Shown here: positions 18,529 through 29,805 of the stretch, in pieces
How the letters are laid out: each line of letters begins with the position of its first letter
How positions within the stretch are numbered: position 1 is the first letter of the stretch
Source of the DNA: Cupriavidus oxalaticus
Lineage (GTDB): Bacteria > Pseudomonadota > Gammaproteobacteria > Burkholderiales > Burkholderiaceae
Assembly: GCF_016894385.1 (NCBI RefSeq)
Contig: NZ_CP069812.1
Coordinates: 682,001 to 746,000 of the forward strand
Reading direction: 5' to 3'
DNA length: 64,000 nucleotides
Notes under the pieces: generated by a model
The model's database searches: none
What the model was told of the DNA's origin: nothing
The model's input: only the letters and a program-made list of their open reading frames with translations
Translations under genes and position numbers: made by a program

Positions 18529-18563
18529 TATCCTGTTGTCACTATTTCCTATCCCTTTGTCAC
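18529..18563 (+). promoter_or_regulatory. pair of 14-bp direct repeats, candidate AraC-family operator
   Basis: TATCCTGTTGTCAC (18529-18542) and TATCCCTTTGTCAC (18550-18563) match at 12 of 14 positions and are spaced 21 bp start to start, two helical turns. They lie in the gap between the BKACE gene (start 18454, minus) and the AraC gene (start 18584, plus). Direct repeats at this spacing are the usual site for AraC-type dimers. Confidence 0.7.
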
Positions 18564-18583
18564 AGCTGGTGAAAACCCGAACC

Positions 18584-19618
18584 ATGAAGCCGGAGAGCCG
18601 TTCGGTCCCGGTCGGCACGCTTGCGCGGGTGGTCGAGGTGCTGCGGGCGCAGGGCGCCGACCCCTGGCCGCTGCTGGGCCGCTACGGCATCGGCCCGGCG
18701 TCGCTGGAAGAGCCCATGGCGCCGCTGGCGCTGACGCTTTGCGGCCGCATCCTGGCCGATGCGGCGCAGGCCTCCGGCCGGCCCCAGCTCGCGGTGCAGG
18801 TCGGCGCGCGCGCCAATATGGAGAACGCCGGGCCGCTGCGCCTGCTGCTGCTGTCTTCGCGCAATGTGCGCGACGCGGTGGACGGGCTGCTGCGCTACGG
18901 GCGCATCTGGTACCGGGGCATCGACACGGCGCTGACCGTGCGCGAAGGCTATGCGGTCTTCTCGGTCGAGATCGACGGCGCCTGCGCGGGCCGAGACGAC
19001 CTGCTGACCGCCTACCTCGCTGCCAACCTGCAGATGTTCCGGCTGATGCTCGGCAAGCCCTGGTTGCCCGCGGCGGTCTCGCTGTCGCGTCCGCCGCCGC
19101 CGGAGCTGGCGCCGTTCGTCGCGCACTTCGGGCCCGATGTGCGCTTCGGCCAGCCGCGCGACGAATTCGTGTTCCCGGCCGGCACGCTGGAGCAGCGCTG
19201 CGGCGTGGCGGACGAGGCGGTCGAATCCTCGGTGGTGCGCTACCTGAGCGAGCTGGAATCGCATGTCGCGCCGGATTTCCTGGGCCAGGCCCGGCAGGCG
19301 ATCCGCGACCTGATGCTGCTGGGCGAGTGCACCGCGCCGCGGCTGGCCTCGCTGTTCGCGGTGCATCGCTTTACGCTGCATCGCCACCTGCAGGACCACG
19401 GCACCTCGTTCGCGCAACTGCTGGATGAGGAGCGCGAAGCGCTGGCGCGGCGGCTGCTGGGCCACACCGACATGCCGCTCGGCGATGTCGCGCGGGCACT
19501 GGGCTTCAAGACGCAGGCCGGCTTCAACAAGGCCTTCCACCGCTGGCAGGGTGTCGCGCCCGGCACCGTGCGCGCGGGCGGGCGCCGGAGGCCGCGGCTT
19601 AGGTTGCATCGCGATTGA
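18584..19618 (+). CDS. AraC-family transcriptional regulator
   Basis: A 344-residue regulator with an N-terminal ligand-binding domain of the ArgR/OruR type (about 10-200) and a C-terminal double helix-turn-helix at about 235-335, where PLGDVARALGFKTQAGFNKAFHRW is the second, best-conserved helix-turn-helix block. The C-terminus is Arg-rich. The ATG at 18584 was preferred because the domain begins there and the direct repeats lie just upstream. Divergent from the BKACE unit, it is that unit's likely activator and may also control itself, since the repeats sit 21 bp from its own start. Confidence 0.87.
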   Translation: MKPESRSVPVGTLARVVEVLRAQGADPWPLLGRYGIGPASLEEPMAPLALTLCGRILADAAQASGRPQLAVQVGARANMENAGPLRLLLLSSRNVRDAVDGLLRYGRIWYRGIDTALTVREGYAVFSVEIDGACAGRDDLLTAYLAANLQMFRLMLGKPWLPAAVSLSRPPPPELAPFVAHFGPDVRFGQPRDEFVFPAGTLEQRCGVADEAVESSVVRYLSELESHVAPDFLGQARQAIRDLMLLGECTAPRLASLFAVHRFTLHRHLQDHGTSFAQLLDEEREALARRLLGHTDMPLGDVARALGFKTQAGFNKAFHRWQGVAPGTVRAGGRRRPRLRLHRD

Positions 19619-19792
19619 GCCGACGCACGGCCCGCCGTGCTGGCATGACCAATTGCTTATGCTTCCGCGGTTTTATTTCATTGGTTTTCGCGGCCGGATC
19701 GTGCGCAAAATCCCGGTGCACACACGCCGCCGATGCCGCCGTGAACTCGGGCATCGCCATCCACAGAAGCGGCGTGGGCTTACGGAGACGAT

Positions 19793-20791
19793 ATGAAATC
19801 AAGCCCGACATGCCGCGGCAAGCGCGCATGGCATCTCGCAGTACTGACCGCCACCGCGCTGGCAGCCGCCCCCGTCCTCGCGCAAGGCACCTGGCCCTCG
19901 CGCCCGATCCGCATGGTCGTGCCCAGCCCCGGCGGCAGCGGCCCCGACGTGCTGGCGCGCGTGTTCGCCGAGCAGATCTCGCAGGCGCTGAAGCAGCCCG
20001 TGGTGGTCGACAACAAGCTCGGCGCCAACGGGCAGCTGTCGGTGGATGCCGTCGTGCGCGCGCAGCCGGATGGCTACACCATACTGCTGGCGAGCGCCTC
20101 GGCCACCGTGATGAACCAGGCGATCCAGCCGAAATTACCGTTCAACATCGTCGATGACCTGGTGCCGGTGGCGCAGATCGGCTCGGGCGGCGTGCTGCTG
20201 GTGGTCACGCCGGACTTTCCGGCCAGGGACATGAAGTCCTTCGTGGCAACGGTCAAGGCGCAGCCCGGCAAGTATGACTACGGCAGCTGGGGGATCGGCT
20301 CGGGCGGGCACCTCGCCATGGCGCAGCTGCATACGCTGGCCGGCATCGACCTGACCCATGTGCCCTACAAGGGCGTGCCGCCGATCCTGACCGACCTGCA
20401 GGGCGGCGTGCTGAAGATCGCCTTCGTCGACATCACCACCTCGGTGCCGCTGGTGAAGAACGGCAAGATCCGCCCGCTGGGCATCACCGGCAAGCACCGC
20501 GCGCCCGCGTTCCCCGATGTGCCGACCATGGCCGAGCAAGGCTTCCCGATGACCAACGAAGGCTGGTATGGGCTGTTCGTGCCCAAGGGCACGCCGCGCG
20601 AGATCATCGTGACGCTGAACCGCGAGATCAACAGGGCGCTGCGGGCGCCGGCGCTCACCACGCGCTTCCAGCAACTCAACATGATGGCCGATCCGCCGCT
20701 GACCACGCCGGAGGAGTTCGCGCGCACGGTGCGCAACGACTATGCCACGTGGGCCAGCGTGGTGAAGGTCAACGGCATCAGGCCGGAATAG
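19793..20791 (+). CDS. Bug/TctC-family periplasmic solute-binding protein
   Basis: A 332-residue Bug protein with a signal peptide ending near VLAQG, the WPSRPIRMVVPSPGGSGPD opening and VVDNKLGANGQLS. The ATG at 19793 follows GGAGACGAT. The 174-bp gap before it holds a 6-bp stem (19625-19640) and ACCAAT/ATTGGT arms (19648-19653 and 19680-19685), but no clear promoter. No membrane partner is nearby. It is followed directly by two truncated genes, so whatever operon it once led has been lost. Confidence 0.9.
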   Translation: MKSSPTCRGKRAWHLAVLTATALAAAPVLAQGTWPSRPIRMVVPSPGGSGPDVLARVFAEQISQALKQPVVVDNKLGANGQLSVDAVVRAQPDGYTILLASASATVMNQAIQPKLPFNIVDDLVPVAQIGSGGVLLVVTPDFPARDMKSFVATVKAQPGKYDYGSWGIGSGGHLAMAQLHTLAGIDLTHVPYKGVPPILTDLQGGVLKIAFVDITTSVPLVKNGKIRPLGITGKHRAPAFPDVPTMAEQGFPMTNEGWYGLFVPKGTPREIIVTLNREINRALRAPALTTRFQQLNMMADPPLTTPEEFARTVRNDYATWASVVKVNGIRPE

Positions 20792-20856
20792 CGGGCGCGG
20801 GACGAATAGCAGGCCAATCAGCCCGCCGCGGCCTGTTCCGCGCACTGCTGGAACAG

Positions 20857-21450
20857 TTCGACGGCCTGCTGTGCCTGCGCACGGCGCGGCGCGGCGGCAT
20901 GAGCAGCATTGCCAGCTCGATGGCCATCCACAACGCCATGCTGCGCGAGCATCCCGAACTGCTGGCGCGGCTGTACCAGCCCTTTGCGTTCGACCGCCGG
21001 CACGAGGAAGCGCCGGGCCAGGCGCCGTACACCATGACGCATGTGTTCAGCTGGCACAACGGCCGCCTGTTCAACCGCTATATCCGCAGCTTCATCAACA
21101 CCGCGCAGCGCTTCCCGGACGCGCCCCGGCTGGCGCCGGAGGATATTGCCGCGCTCGACCAGTTCGACGCCTGCACGCAGGACCCGCGCTTCCGCATCGA
21201 CATGGAGCTGGCGCCCGGCGACATGCAGTTCCTGAACAACTACGTCGTGCTGCACTCGCGCACCAGCTACGAGGACCATCCCGAGCTCGACCGCAAGCGC
21301 CACCTGCTGCGGCTGTGGCTGTTCACGCCGGGACTGGCCGATGTGCCGGAGAGTTTCCGGCTGCGCTACCTGCTGACCGACGCGTGGGCGAAGAACCCGC
21401 GTCCGCCAATCTATGACGTGAACCAGATCATGGGCGTGGCCACGCATTGA
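20857..21450 (+). pseudogene. N-terminally truncated TauD/TfdA-family dioxygenase
   Basis: From Phe-Asp-Gly at 20857 the frame reads GLLCLRTARRGGMSS and runs on to LHSRTSYEDHPE and RHLLRLWLF, the C-terminal part of Fe(II)/2-oxoglutarate dioxygenases of the TauD/TfdA type, including the distal Arg region. Family members are usually around 300 residues or more; here only about 198 are recognisable, and the N-terminal part with the HxD metal motif is missing. The frame is open upstream but the sequence there no longer resembles the family, so the gene was cut by a deletion between 20792 and 20857. It is unlikely to be active. Confidence 0.75.
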
Positions 21451-21493
21451 AGCGTGCCGCTATTCGACTATCCCAGACAAAGGAATCCCCGCA

Positions 21494-21832
21494 ATGAACG
21501 CCCCCACGATTTCCCTGCACGGCAAGACCGCCTGGATCACCGGCGGCTCCAGCGGCATCGGCCGCGCCTGCGCGCTGTCGCTGTGGCAAGCCGGCGCGAC
21601 CGTCGTGATCTCCGCCCGCAGCGAAGCGGCAATCGCCTGCATGGTCGCCGGCATGGTCGCCGATTGCGGCAATGAGCGCGTGATCGCGCTGCCGCTGGAC
21701 GTCTCCGACCGCGAGGGAGGCATCAAACACTACCGTCATTCCCGCGCATCTTGCCCCGGAAGGGCGGTCAGGCGGGCTGCAAGCCACATTGGCCGGCTGT
21801 CCGGGAAAACCCCCATCAAGCCGCTGTCTTGA
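21494..21832 (+). pseudogene. C-terminally truncated short-chain dehydrogenase
   Basis: ATG 21494 has AAGGAAT upstream. The first 75 or so residues are a good SDR start: KTAWITGGSSGIGRACALSL, then VVISARSE and VIALPLDVSD. After about 21715 the frame continues into unrelated, non-family sequence and stops at 21832, so NNAG and YxxxK are absent. A normal SDR has about 250 residues. This is the left half of a deleted gene, and its stop codon overlaps the groES -35 box. Confidence 0.78.
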
Positions 21833-21857
21833 AATGGCCATACCCCGTCCCTATAAT
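21829..21857 (+). promoter_or_regulatory. groESL promoter, sigma70 type with possible sigma32 overlap
   Basis: TTGAAA (21829-21834), 17-bp spacer, TATAAT (21852-21857), a near-consensus sigma70 promoter. CTTGAAA at the -35 and CCCTAT near the -10 also resemble a heat-shock (sigma32) promoter. The -10 box overlaps the first base of the CIRCE element. Confidence 0.85.
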
Positions 21858-21883
21858 TAGCACTCGTCGGGGGTGAGTGCTAA
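21857..21883. promoter_or_regulatory. CIRCE operator (HrcA binding site) of groESL
   Basis: TTAGCACTC (21857-21865), 9-bp spacer, GAGTGCTAA (21875-21883): an exact match to the CIRCE consensus. It overlaps the -10 box and start region, so HrcA binding would block transcription and heat shock would release it. Confidence 0.95.
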
Positions 21884-21988
21884 CAGCATCAAGCGCCCCT
21901 TGCGACACCTGAAAATTTCAGTTGGCCGTCGCCTCGGTTAGCCGGCCAATTTGTGATTAAACACTCACTTTTGTATTTAGGAGTCCGT

Positions 21989-23969
<1,981 letters not shown>

Positions 23970-24027
23970 TTTGTGCCGACCGACTGCTGGCGGGGTGTCA
24001 CAACCCGGGCCGGCAGGCTGTCACAGC

Positions 24028-24064
24028 AAAAACCCCCGCAGGTGCGAGCCTGTGGGGGTTTTTG
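24028..24064 (+). terminator. rho-independent terminator after groEL
   Basis: AAAAA CCCCCGCAGG, TGCGAG loop, CCTGTGGGGG TTTTT. The 10-bp stem has one G-U pair and is flanked by A and T runs, so it could also work for transcripts from the right. Confidence 0.92.
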
Positions 24065-24102
24065 TTTGGGTGCTTGCCTGCTTGATGGCTTGTCGGGGCT
24101 GG

Positions 24103-24888
24103 TCAGACCTCAACCACGCAGCACCAGTCGAAGCACTTGTTTTCCAGCTCGCCCGTGCGCCGGCTGACATAACCCCGAGGATTGCACACCACGCGCGAAT
24201 CGTCGATGCAGTAGTCGAAGCTGGTATGGGTATGGCCATGGATCCACAGGTCCGCCTGCGCCACCAGGTCGGGCCGGCGCGACAGGAATCCGCCGGATAC
24301 CAGGTCATGCGAGTAGCGCGGGTCAAGACTGCCCAGGTCAGGGCCATGATGGGTGACCACCACGGTCTTGCCCTCGAACGGTCGCGCCAGCTGCGCGGCC
24401 AGCCAGGCCGAAGCGGCCTCGTGGCGCGCCAGCGCGTCTGCCGGCGTGAAATGGCGGGCCTTGCCGTTGCCGCCGTCGACTTCGATCAGCCGGTGGTCCA
24501 GCATCACGCCCGCGCAGGCCTGCATCGCATCCTCGCGCCGGTCCACGCCGAACAGCGTGTAGTCCGTCCACCAGGTCGTGCCCAGGATGCGCACGCGGCC
24601 ACTGGCGCCGTCGAACTCGGCAACGGCCCCGTTGAGCACGTGCATGCCGGGATGCTCCGCCGAGGCTTCGGCCATCTGCCGGTCGACCGCATCGAAATTG
24701 CTCTCGTAGTACTCGTGGTTGCCGGGCACATAGATCACGGGTTGCGCGAACGTGCGCGCGGCCCAGTCGATGCCGTCGCGGCCGTTGGCGATGTCGCCGG
24801 CCAGCACCACGATGTCGGCATCGCAGCCGGGCACTTGCTGCGGCATGTTGTGCTCGATATGCAGGTCGCTCAGGATGCGCAGTTTCAT
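24103..24888 (-). CDS. metallophosphoesterase
   Basis: A 261-residue calcineurin-like phosphoesterase with the full metal-binding set: SDLHIEH (Asp8, His10), LAGDIANGRDG, PGNHEYY, VVTHHGPD and the closing HGHTHTS. This combination fits small bacterial members of the family acting on phosphodiesters or nucleotides; the substrate is not known. ATG 24888 has GGAGTTCCC before it. It stands alone between the groEL terminator and the Tad operon terminator, so it needs its own promoter, which I do not see clearly in the 122 bp before the terminator. Confidence 0.87.
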   Translation of the reverse strand: MKLRILSDLHIEHNMPQQVPGCDADIVVLAGDIANGRDGIDWAARTFAQPVIYVPGNHEYYESNFDAVDRQMAEASAEHPGMHVLNGAVAEFDGASGRVRILGTTWWTDYTLFGVDRREDAMQACAGVMLDHRLIEVDGGNGKARHFTPADALARHEAASAWLAAQLARPFEGKTVVVTHHGPDLGSLDPRYSHDLVSGGFLSRRPDLVAQADLWIHGHTHTSFDYCIDDSRVVCNPRGYVSRRTGELENKCFDWCCVVEV

Positions 24889-25010
24889 GGGAACTCCGGG
24901 GCGATTGGGTCTGGCTGCATCCGTCGCGCCGGCGGCGGGGGCAGTGGTGGCATTCTTAAGAACCCTGGCGCCGCGGTCAAGTCCCCGGCTCGCACGCCCG
25001 CCACCAAAGC

Positions 25011-25036
25011 AAAAAAGCCCGGAACCAGGTCCGGGC
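25011..25036 (-). terminator. rho-independent terminator at the end of the Tad operon
   Basis: On the minus strand: GCCCGGA, CCTGGT loop, TCCGGGC followed by six T. The 7-bp stem lies 68 bp after the tadC stop and would separate the pilus operon from the phosphoesterase gene. Confidence 0.88.
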
Positions 25037-25103
25037 AAGGGACTGTCTGGCCGGCGTTGCACCGGGAGACAGCCGGGGGAACCGTTCGGGTTACCCGTGC
25101 GTC

Positions 25104-26075
25104 CTATCCTCCCTGTCCCGCCATGGTCGGCAACAGGACACGATAGATCTGGATAAACGCCGGCCCCAGCAGCACCAGCAGCAGCGAGGGAAAGATGGTG
25201 AAGATCAGCGGGAACAGCAGCTTGAGCGCGATCTTGGCGGCCTGTTCCTCGGCGCGCATGCGGCGCTTGGTGCGCAGCATGTCGGACAGCACGCGCAGGG
25301 ATTCGCCCAGGCTGGTGCCGAAACGGTCGGCCTGGATCAGCATCGAGGCAAATTTGTCGACGTCCTCGACGCCGGTACGCAGCGACAGGTTGGACAGCGC
25401 CTTTTCCTTGGAGAAGCCCGAGCGCAGTTCCAGCAGCATCAGCTGCAGTTCGTCGGCCAGCACCGGGCAGCGCAGCTCCAGTTCGTCGGCCACGCGCATC
25501 AGTGCGGCGTCGAGACCCAGGCCGGCTTCCACGCAGACTGTGAGCAGGTCGATGACGTCCGGGAATTCCTCGAACACCGTGCGCTGGCGTTGTGCCACCT
25601 TGCGTGACAGCACGATGTTGGGCAGGTAATAGCCGATCGCACCGAGTACCGCGAGCAGCGCGAACATCATGAAATGGTCCTGGAAGGCGGGATGGGCGCT
25701 TGCCGCCACCAGTCCGATCATCGGCAGCGTCACGGCCAGCACCGTCTTGGCGGCAAAGTACAGCGGCGCGGCTTTGGCCTGGCGCCAGCCGGCGTTCATG
25801 AAACGCACGCGCAATGGCGAGTTTTCCCAGCCCTCCTTGGGCAGCGACAGCCGCGACACCGGCTGCGCCCACCGGACCAGCTTCTCGATCAGCGCGTGCT
25901 GGCGGCCGGCGTCGGGCATGAATTGTCCGGCCTGCCCGGAAAGCTGCTCGACCCGGCCGCGCATGCGGTTGGGCGAGAACACGTAGAGCACGCCGAACAC
26001 CGTGCCGAACGCTGCCACGAAGACCAGCGCAAGCACGACGAACTGGTCGGCCTGGAAACCCTGGATGAATTGCAT
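25104..26075 (-). CDS. tadC: Tad pilus inner-membrane platform protein TadC
   Basis: A 323-residue GspF/T2SSF-domain protein with an N-terminal membrane segment and at least two C-terminal ones. EEFPDVIDLLTVCVEAGLGLDAALMRVA and ADRFGTSLGESLRVLSDMLR are characteristic of TadC. Together with TadB it forms the platform on which the TadA ATPase works. Last gene of the operon, 78 bp after tadB. Confidence 0.92.
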   Translation of the reverse strand: MQFIQGFQADQFVVLALVFVAAFGTVFGVLYVFSPNRMRGRVEQLSGQAGQFMPDAGRQHALIEKLVRWAQPVSRLSLPKEGWENSPLRVRFMNAGWRQAKAAPLYFAAKTVLAVTLPMIGLVAASAHPAFQDHFMMFALLAVLGAIGYYLPNIVLSRKVAQRQRTVFEEFPDVIDLLTVCVEAGLGLDAALMRVADELELRCPVLADELQLMLLELRSGFSKEKALSNLSLRTGVEDVDKFASMLIQADRFGTSLGESLRVLSDMLRTKRRMRAEEQAAKIALKLLFPLIFTIFPSLLLVLLGPAFIQIYRVLLPTMAGQGG

Positions 26076-26153
26076 GATGGACTCCCGTATGGATGGCTGT
26101 CCAAAGCCCTGCTTAGTGAGTCACGGCGCGGCGCATGACACGCGGCGCCGGCT

Positions 26154-27131
26154 TCATACCCGGATCCGGATGATCTTGCGCATCCACAGCACGCCAAGGA
26201 TCATCGACACCAGCGCACCGCCGACCATGCGCAGCCCGAGCGGGTCTTGCCACAGCACTTTCATGAAGTCCGGATTCACGACCAGGATCATCCCGGCGGT
26301 GCCGAAGGGCAGCAGGCCCAGCACCCATGCCGACATCCGCCCCTCGGCCGACAGCACCCGGATCTTGTCGAACAGCTTCAGGCGTTCGCGCACCATGGTC
26401 CCGATGGTGTCCAGGATCTCGGCCAGGTTGCCGCCGCTTTCGCGCTGGATCAGCACGGCGATGACGAAGTAGCGCAGGTCGCCCACCGGCACGCGGATGG
26501 CGAGGTTGGTCATGGCCTCGTCCAGTGCCACGCCGTAGTTGATCTCCTCGAACGTGGTGCGGAACTCGGGGCCGATGGGCGCTTTCATTTCCTGCCCGAC
26601 CATGCCCAGCGCACCGCTGAACGAGTGGCCCGCGCGCAAGGCGCGGCTGATCATGTCGACGGCGTCGGGCAGTTGCGCTTCCAGCTGCTTGATCCGCCTG
26701 GCGCGCAGGCTCATCACATGCAGCACCGGCAGGATGCCGGCGACCGCCGCGATGGCGAGCATGAGCGGAAGCGGCAGCGGCAGCAGCGGTATCAGCGCCA
26801 CCGTGCACAGCACCACGGTCGCGCAGTAACCCATCAACTGACCGACCGACCAGGTGCTGCCCGACTGCTCCAGCCAGCGGTCGAGCCCGCTGATGCGCGG
26901 CATGCTCATCAGCCAGCGCTGCAGGCGCGGCGAGTCGCTGAGCAGCCGCTTCTTCAGGATCGACAGCCGCTCGGCATTGACCTGGCCGCCGGCGGAAATG
27001 GCGCGCAACCGCGCGTCGATCCGGCGCGCGGCAGGGCCGTGATAGTTGTTCCACCACAGGTAGATGCCCTCGACACAGAGCACCACCGCCACGAACAGCA
27101 GGATGCCGAAGGCATAGAAGATCGTGCTCAT
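26154..27131 (-). CDS. tadB: Tad pilus inner-membrane platform protein TadB
   Basis: A 325-residue T2SSF-domain protein with an N-terminal membrane anchor, paired segments near 95-140 and a C-terminal pair. LPDAVDMISRALRAGHSFSGAL and QRESGGNLAEILD are the typical TadB platform motifs. It partners TadC in the assembly platform for Flp pili and lies 39 bp after tadA. Confidence 0.92.
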   Translation of the reverse strand: MSTIFYAFGILLFVAVVLCVEGIYLWWNNYHGPAARRIDARLRAISAGGQVNAERLSILKKRLLSDSPRLQRWLMSMPRISGLDRWLEQSGSTWSVGQLMGYCATVVLCTVALIPLLPLPLPLMLAIAAVAGILPVLHVMSLRARRIKQLEAQLPDAVDMISRALRAGHSFSGALGMVGQEMKAPIGPEFRTTFEEINYGVALDEAMTNLAIRVPVGDLRYFVIAVLIQRESGGNLAEILDTIGTMVRERLKLFDKIRVLSAEGRMSAWVLGLLPFGTAGMILVVNPDFMKVLWQDPLGLRMVGGALVSMILGVLWMRKIIRIRV

Positions 27132-27170
27132 GTGCGTCTCCCCGGTCGTTGTCGTTGGCTTGCCTCGCGC

Positions 27171-28544
27171 TCAGACTTCGTAGCGCTTGGCCGGGTCATA
27201 GGTCTCGTCCGGCAGTCCTACGCCGAACACGCGCAGCCTCTCGGCGAACTTCGGGTACACGCCGGTGGCGCGGAAGTGCCCGCGTACGGTGCCGTCCTTG
27301 TCCACCCCGGTACGCTGGAAGGTAAAGATCTCCTGCGTGTTGATGATGTCGCCTTCCATGCCGGTGATCTCCTGGATGCTGATGATCTTGCGCCGCCCAT
27401 CGGTCATGCGCGCGGCCTGCACGATCACCGTGATGGCCGAGGCGATCTGCTGCCGCATGGCTTTCGCCGGCATGGTGAGGCCAGCCATGCTGACCATGTT
27501 TTCCAGGCGGGTCAGCGCATCGCGCGGCGTGTTGGCGTGGATGGTGGTCAGCGAACCTTCATGGCCGGTGTTCATGGCGTTGAGCATGTCGAGCGCCTCG
27601 CCGCCGCGCACTTCGCCCAGGATGATGCGGTCCGGGCGCATGCGCAGCGCGTTGCGTACCAGCGAGCGTTGGGTGATCTCGCCCTTGCCCTCGATATTGG
27701 GCGGACGCGTCTCCAGGCGCAGCACATGCGGCTGGCGCAGCTGCAGTTCTGCCGCATCCTCGATCGTGACCACGCGCTCGTCTTCCGGGATAAAGCCCGA
27801 CAGGATGTTCAGCAGCGTGGTCTTGCCGCTGCCGGTGCCGCCCGACACCAGCACGTTGATCTTGGCCGCGGACAGCGCCTGCAGCAGTTGCGCCATCGGC
27901 GGCGTCAGGCTGCGCAGGTCGACCAGGTCCTTGACCTGGAGCGGATTCACCGCGAAGCGGCGGATCGACAGCAGCGGGCCGTCGATGGCCGATGGCGGGA
28001 TGATCGCGTTCACGCGCGAGCCGTCCGGCAGGCGCGCATCCACCATCGGGTTGGTTTCGTCGATGCGCCGGCCAACGCGCGACACGATCTTCTCGATCAC
28101 CTTCATCAGGTGCGCATCGTCGTAGAAGACCACATTGGTGAGCTCCAGCTTGCCGCGCCGCTCGACATAGGTCTGCCGTGCGGTATTGACCAGGATGTCG
28201 GACACCGTGGGATCCTTCAGCAGCGGCTCGAGCGGGCCGAAGCCGAACATCTCGTCGTAGATCTCCACCGTCAGCTGGCGGCGCTCGTTGTCGTTGAGCA
28301 GCACCTTCTGCTCGTCGATGATCAGGTTGACCAGCGCGGCGATCTCCTGGCGAACCTGTTCCTGCGGATAGCGCGCCAGGCGTTCCAGTTCGACGCGATC
28401 CAGCACGGTCTCGTGCACATCGCGCTTGAGCGCATGATAGCCGGCCGAAGCGCCGGCGCCCGCGGCGGTCGAAAAATGGATCGCTGCATGGCCGTTGGCG
28501 GTGAAGGCGGGGCTGGTCTGGGCCAGCTGTTCACGGATCGACAT
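27171..28544 (-). CDS. tadA: Tad pilus assembly ATPase TadA/CpaF
   Basis: A 457-residue secretion ATPase of the GspE/CpaF group that powers Flp pilus assembly. Walker A is GGTGSGKT (235-242), the Asp box lies near [15 protein letters not shown], Walker B is [11 protein letters not shown] (306-316), and the His box region contains [12 protein letters not shown] 28544 has AAGGAG eight bases upstream and matches the family length; a longer open frame lacks these signals. Between tadZ and tadB in the operon. Confidence 0.95.
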   Translation of the reverse strand: MSIREQLAQTSPAFTANGHAAIHFSTAAGAGASAGYHALKRDVHETVLDRVELERLARYPQEQVRQEIAALVNLIIDEQKVLLNDNERRQLTVEIYDEMFGFGPLEPLLKDPTVSDILVNTARQTYVERRGKLELTNVVFYDDAHLMKVIEKIVSRVGRRIDETNPMVDARLPDGSRVNAIIPPSAIDGPLLSIRRFAVNPLQVKDLVDLRSLTPPMAQLLQALSAAKINVLVSGGTGSGKTTLLNILSGFIPEDERVVTIEDAAELQLRQPHVLRLETRPPNIEGKGEITQRSLVRNALRMRPDRIILGEVRGGEALDMLNAMNTGHEGSLTTIHANTPRDALTRLENMVSMAGLTMPAKAMRQQIASAITVIVQAARMTDGRRKIISIQEITGMEGDIINTQEIFTFQRTGVDKDGTVRGHFRATGVYPKFAERLRVFGVGLPDETYDPAKRYEV

Positions 28545-28590
28545 GATGGGCTCCTTGCTTTCGGGTTCGGGTATCCGGTAGGGCACGCGC

Positions 28591-29781
28591 TCAGGCGCTC
28601 CTGGCACGCAGCATCAGGCGGCGCAGCGGCGACGTCGGCTCCGGGCGGGCATGGCGCTGGGTCTCCGGCGCGGCGCACAACTGTGTGGCCATGGCCTGCA
28701 GCGCGCGCGTCATGGCGCTGCGCCGGCTCAGTTTGGCAATGGGTTCGCCGTGGCTGATGGCTTCGTCCACGGCAGAGTCTTCCGGCAAGACATAGGTGGC
28801 CCGGGTGCCGAATACTTCTTCCATGCTGGCGCGCGGCACCTCGTTCTTCCGGCCGGCACGGTTCAACACCAGCCGGATCTTGTCGGAGGGATAGTGCAGG
28901 GCGCGCAGGATATCGAGCAGCCGGCGGCCGGGCCGCCCGCAGGCAATGGTAGGTTCCATCACCACGCAGACGCGGTCACTGTGGTCGAGCACGCTGATCG
29001 ACAGGGGGTCGATGCTCTGGCCGAGATCGAAGATGACGAAGTCGTAGCCGGGCTGCACGACCGAGAGGATCCATTCGAGCTTGTCCTTCTGGATCTGGCT
29101 GGCCTTGACGGGGTCGGTGGCGCCGGCCAGCACGTCGAAGCCCTGGCTTACGTGCACCAGGCTGGCGTCCAGCAGATTGGCATCCATACGGTCGATCTGG
29201 CCGCACAAGTCAGGCAGCGTGGACGGGGGTGCCTGGTCGCAGACCATATAGGTGAGATCGCCGAAATGCCGGTTCAGATCGATCACCAGCACGCGTTTGC
29301 CCAGGTGCCGGGCGAGCGCATCGCCCAGGTTCGCGGCAACGAAGCTGGTGCCGGTCCCGCCCTTGCAGGAAATCACCGACACCAACTGCGCGGCTTCGCG
29401 CGTCCGTGGAACATGGGTTGCCTCTACACGCTTGATCGCCTCGGCCAGTTGTCCCTTGTCCAGCGGCCATGACAGCACGTCACGGATACCCGCGCGCATG
29501 GCTCTGATCAGCAGCGCTGAATCCGGCGATTCGGTGATCAGGATGCAGGGCAGGTCGGGGTGCTGCTCGCGCAGCGTCTCGACCGCATGCATCTGCGCCG
29601 CGCCGATCGACGGCAGTTCGAGGACCAGCAGGTCGGCCATGCGGAGCCGGCTGGCGTGGAGCGGAAAGCGTGCCAGGCCTTCCTGCAACGACATGGCCTG
29701 GAAGTTCCCGACCACGGCGCTGAGCCGGTTGATTTCGGCGAGCCGGTCGGCGTCTTCGGATGCGATCAGGATCTTCAGCAT
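28591..29781 (-). CDS. tadZ: Tad pilus localisation protein TadZ/CpaE
   Basis: A 396-residue protein with an atypical receiver domain (about 1-120) followed by a MinD/ParA-type ATPase. The receiver has Glu55 where the phosphoacceptor Asp would be expected, common in TadZ. The deviant Walker A motif CKGGTGTS lies at 139-146, and FDLGQSIDP is near Walker B. TadZ places the pilus machine, often at a pole. It is 24 bp after a TadE-like gene and 46 bp before tadA. Confidence 0.9.
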   Translation of the reverse strand: MLKILIASEDADRLAEINRLSAVVGNFQAMSLQEGLARFPLHASRLRMADLLVLELPSIGAAQMHAVETLREQHPDLPCILITESPDSALLIRAMRAGIRDVLSWPLDKGQLAEAIKRVEATHVPRTREAAQLVSVISCKGGTGTSFVAANLGDALARHLGKRVLVIDLNRHFGDLTYMVCDQAPPSTLPDLCGQIDRMDANLLDASLVHVSQGFDVLAGATDPVKASQIQKDKLEWILSVVQPGYDFVIFDLGQSIDPLSISVLDHSDRVCVVMEPTIACGRPGRRLLDILRALHYPSDKIRLVLNRAGRKNEVPRASMEEVFGTRATYVLPEDSAVDEAISHGEPIAKLSRRSAMTRALQAMATQLCAAPETQRHARPEPTSPLRRLMLRARSA

Positions 29782-29805
29782 GGTCTTGTCTCCGAAATCT
29801 GTGGC

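Noticed and set aside
20818..20893. Minus-strand C-terminal-like peptide next to the dioxygenase fragment
   Set aside because: It overlaps sequence that the plus-strand dioxygenase frame explains better.
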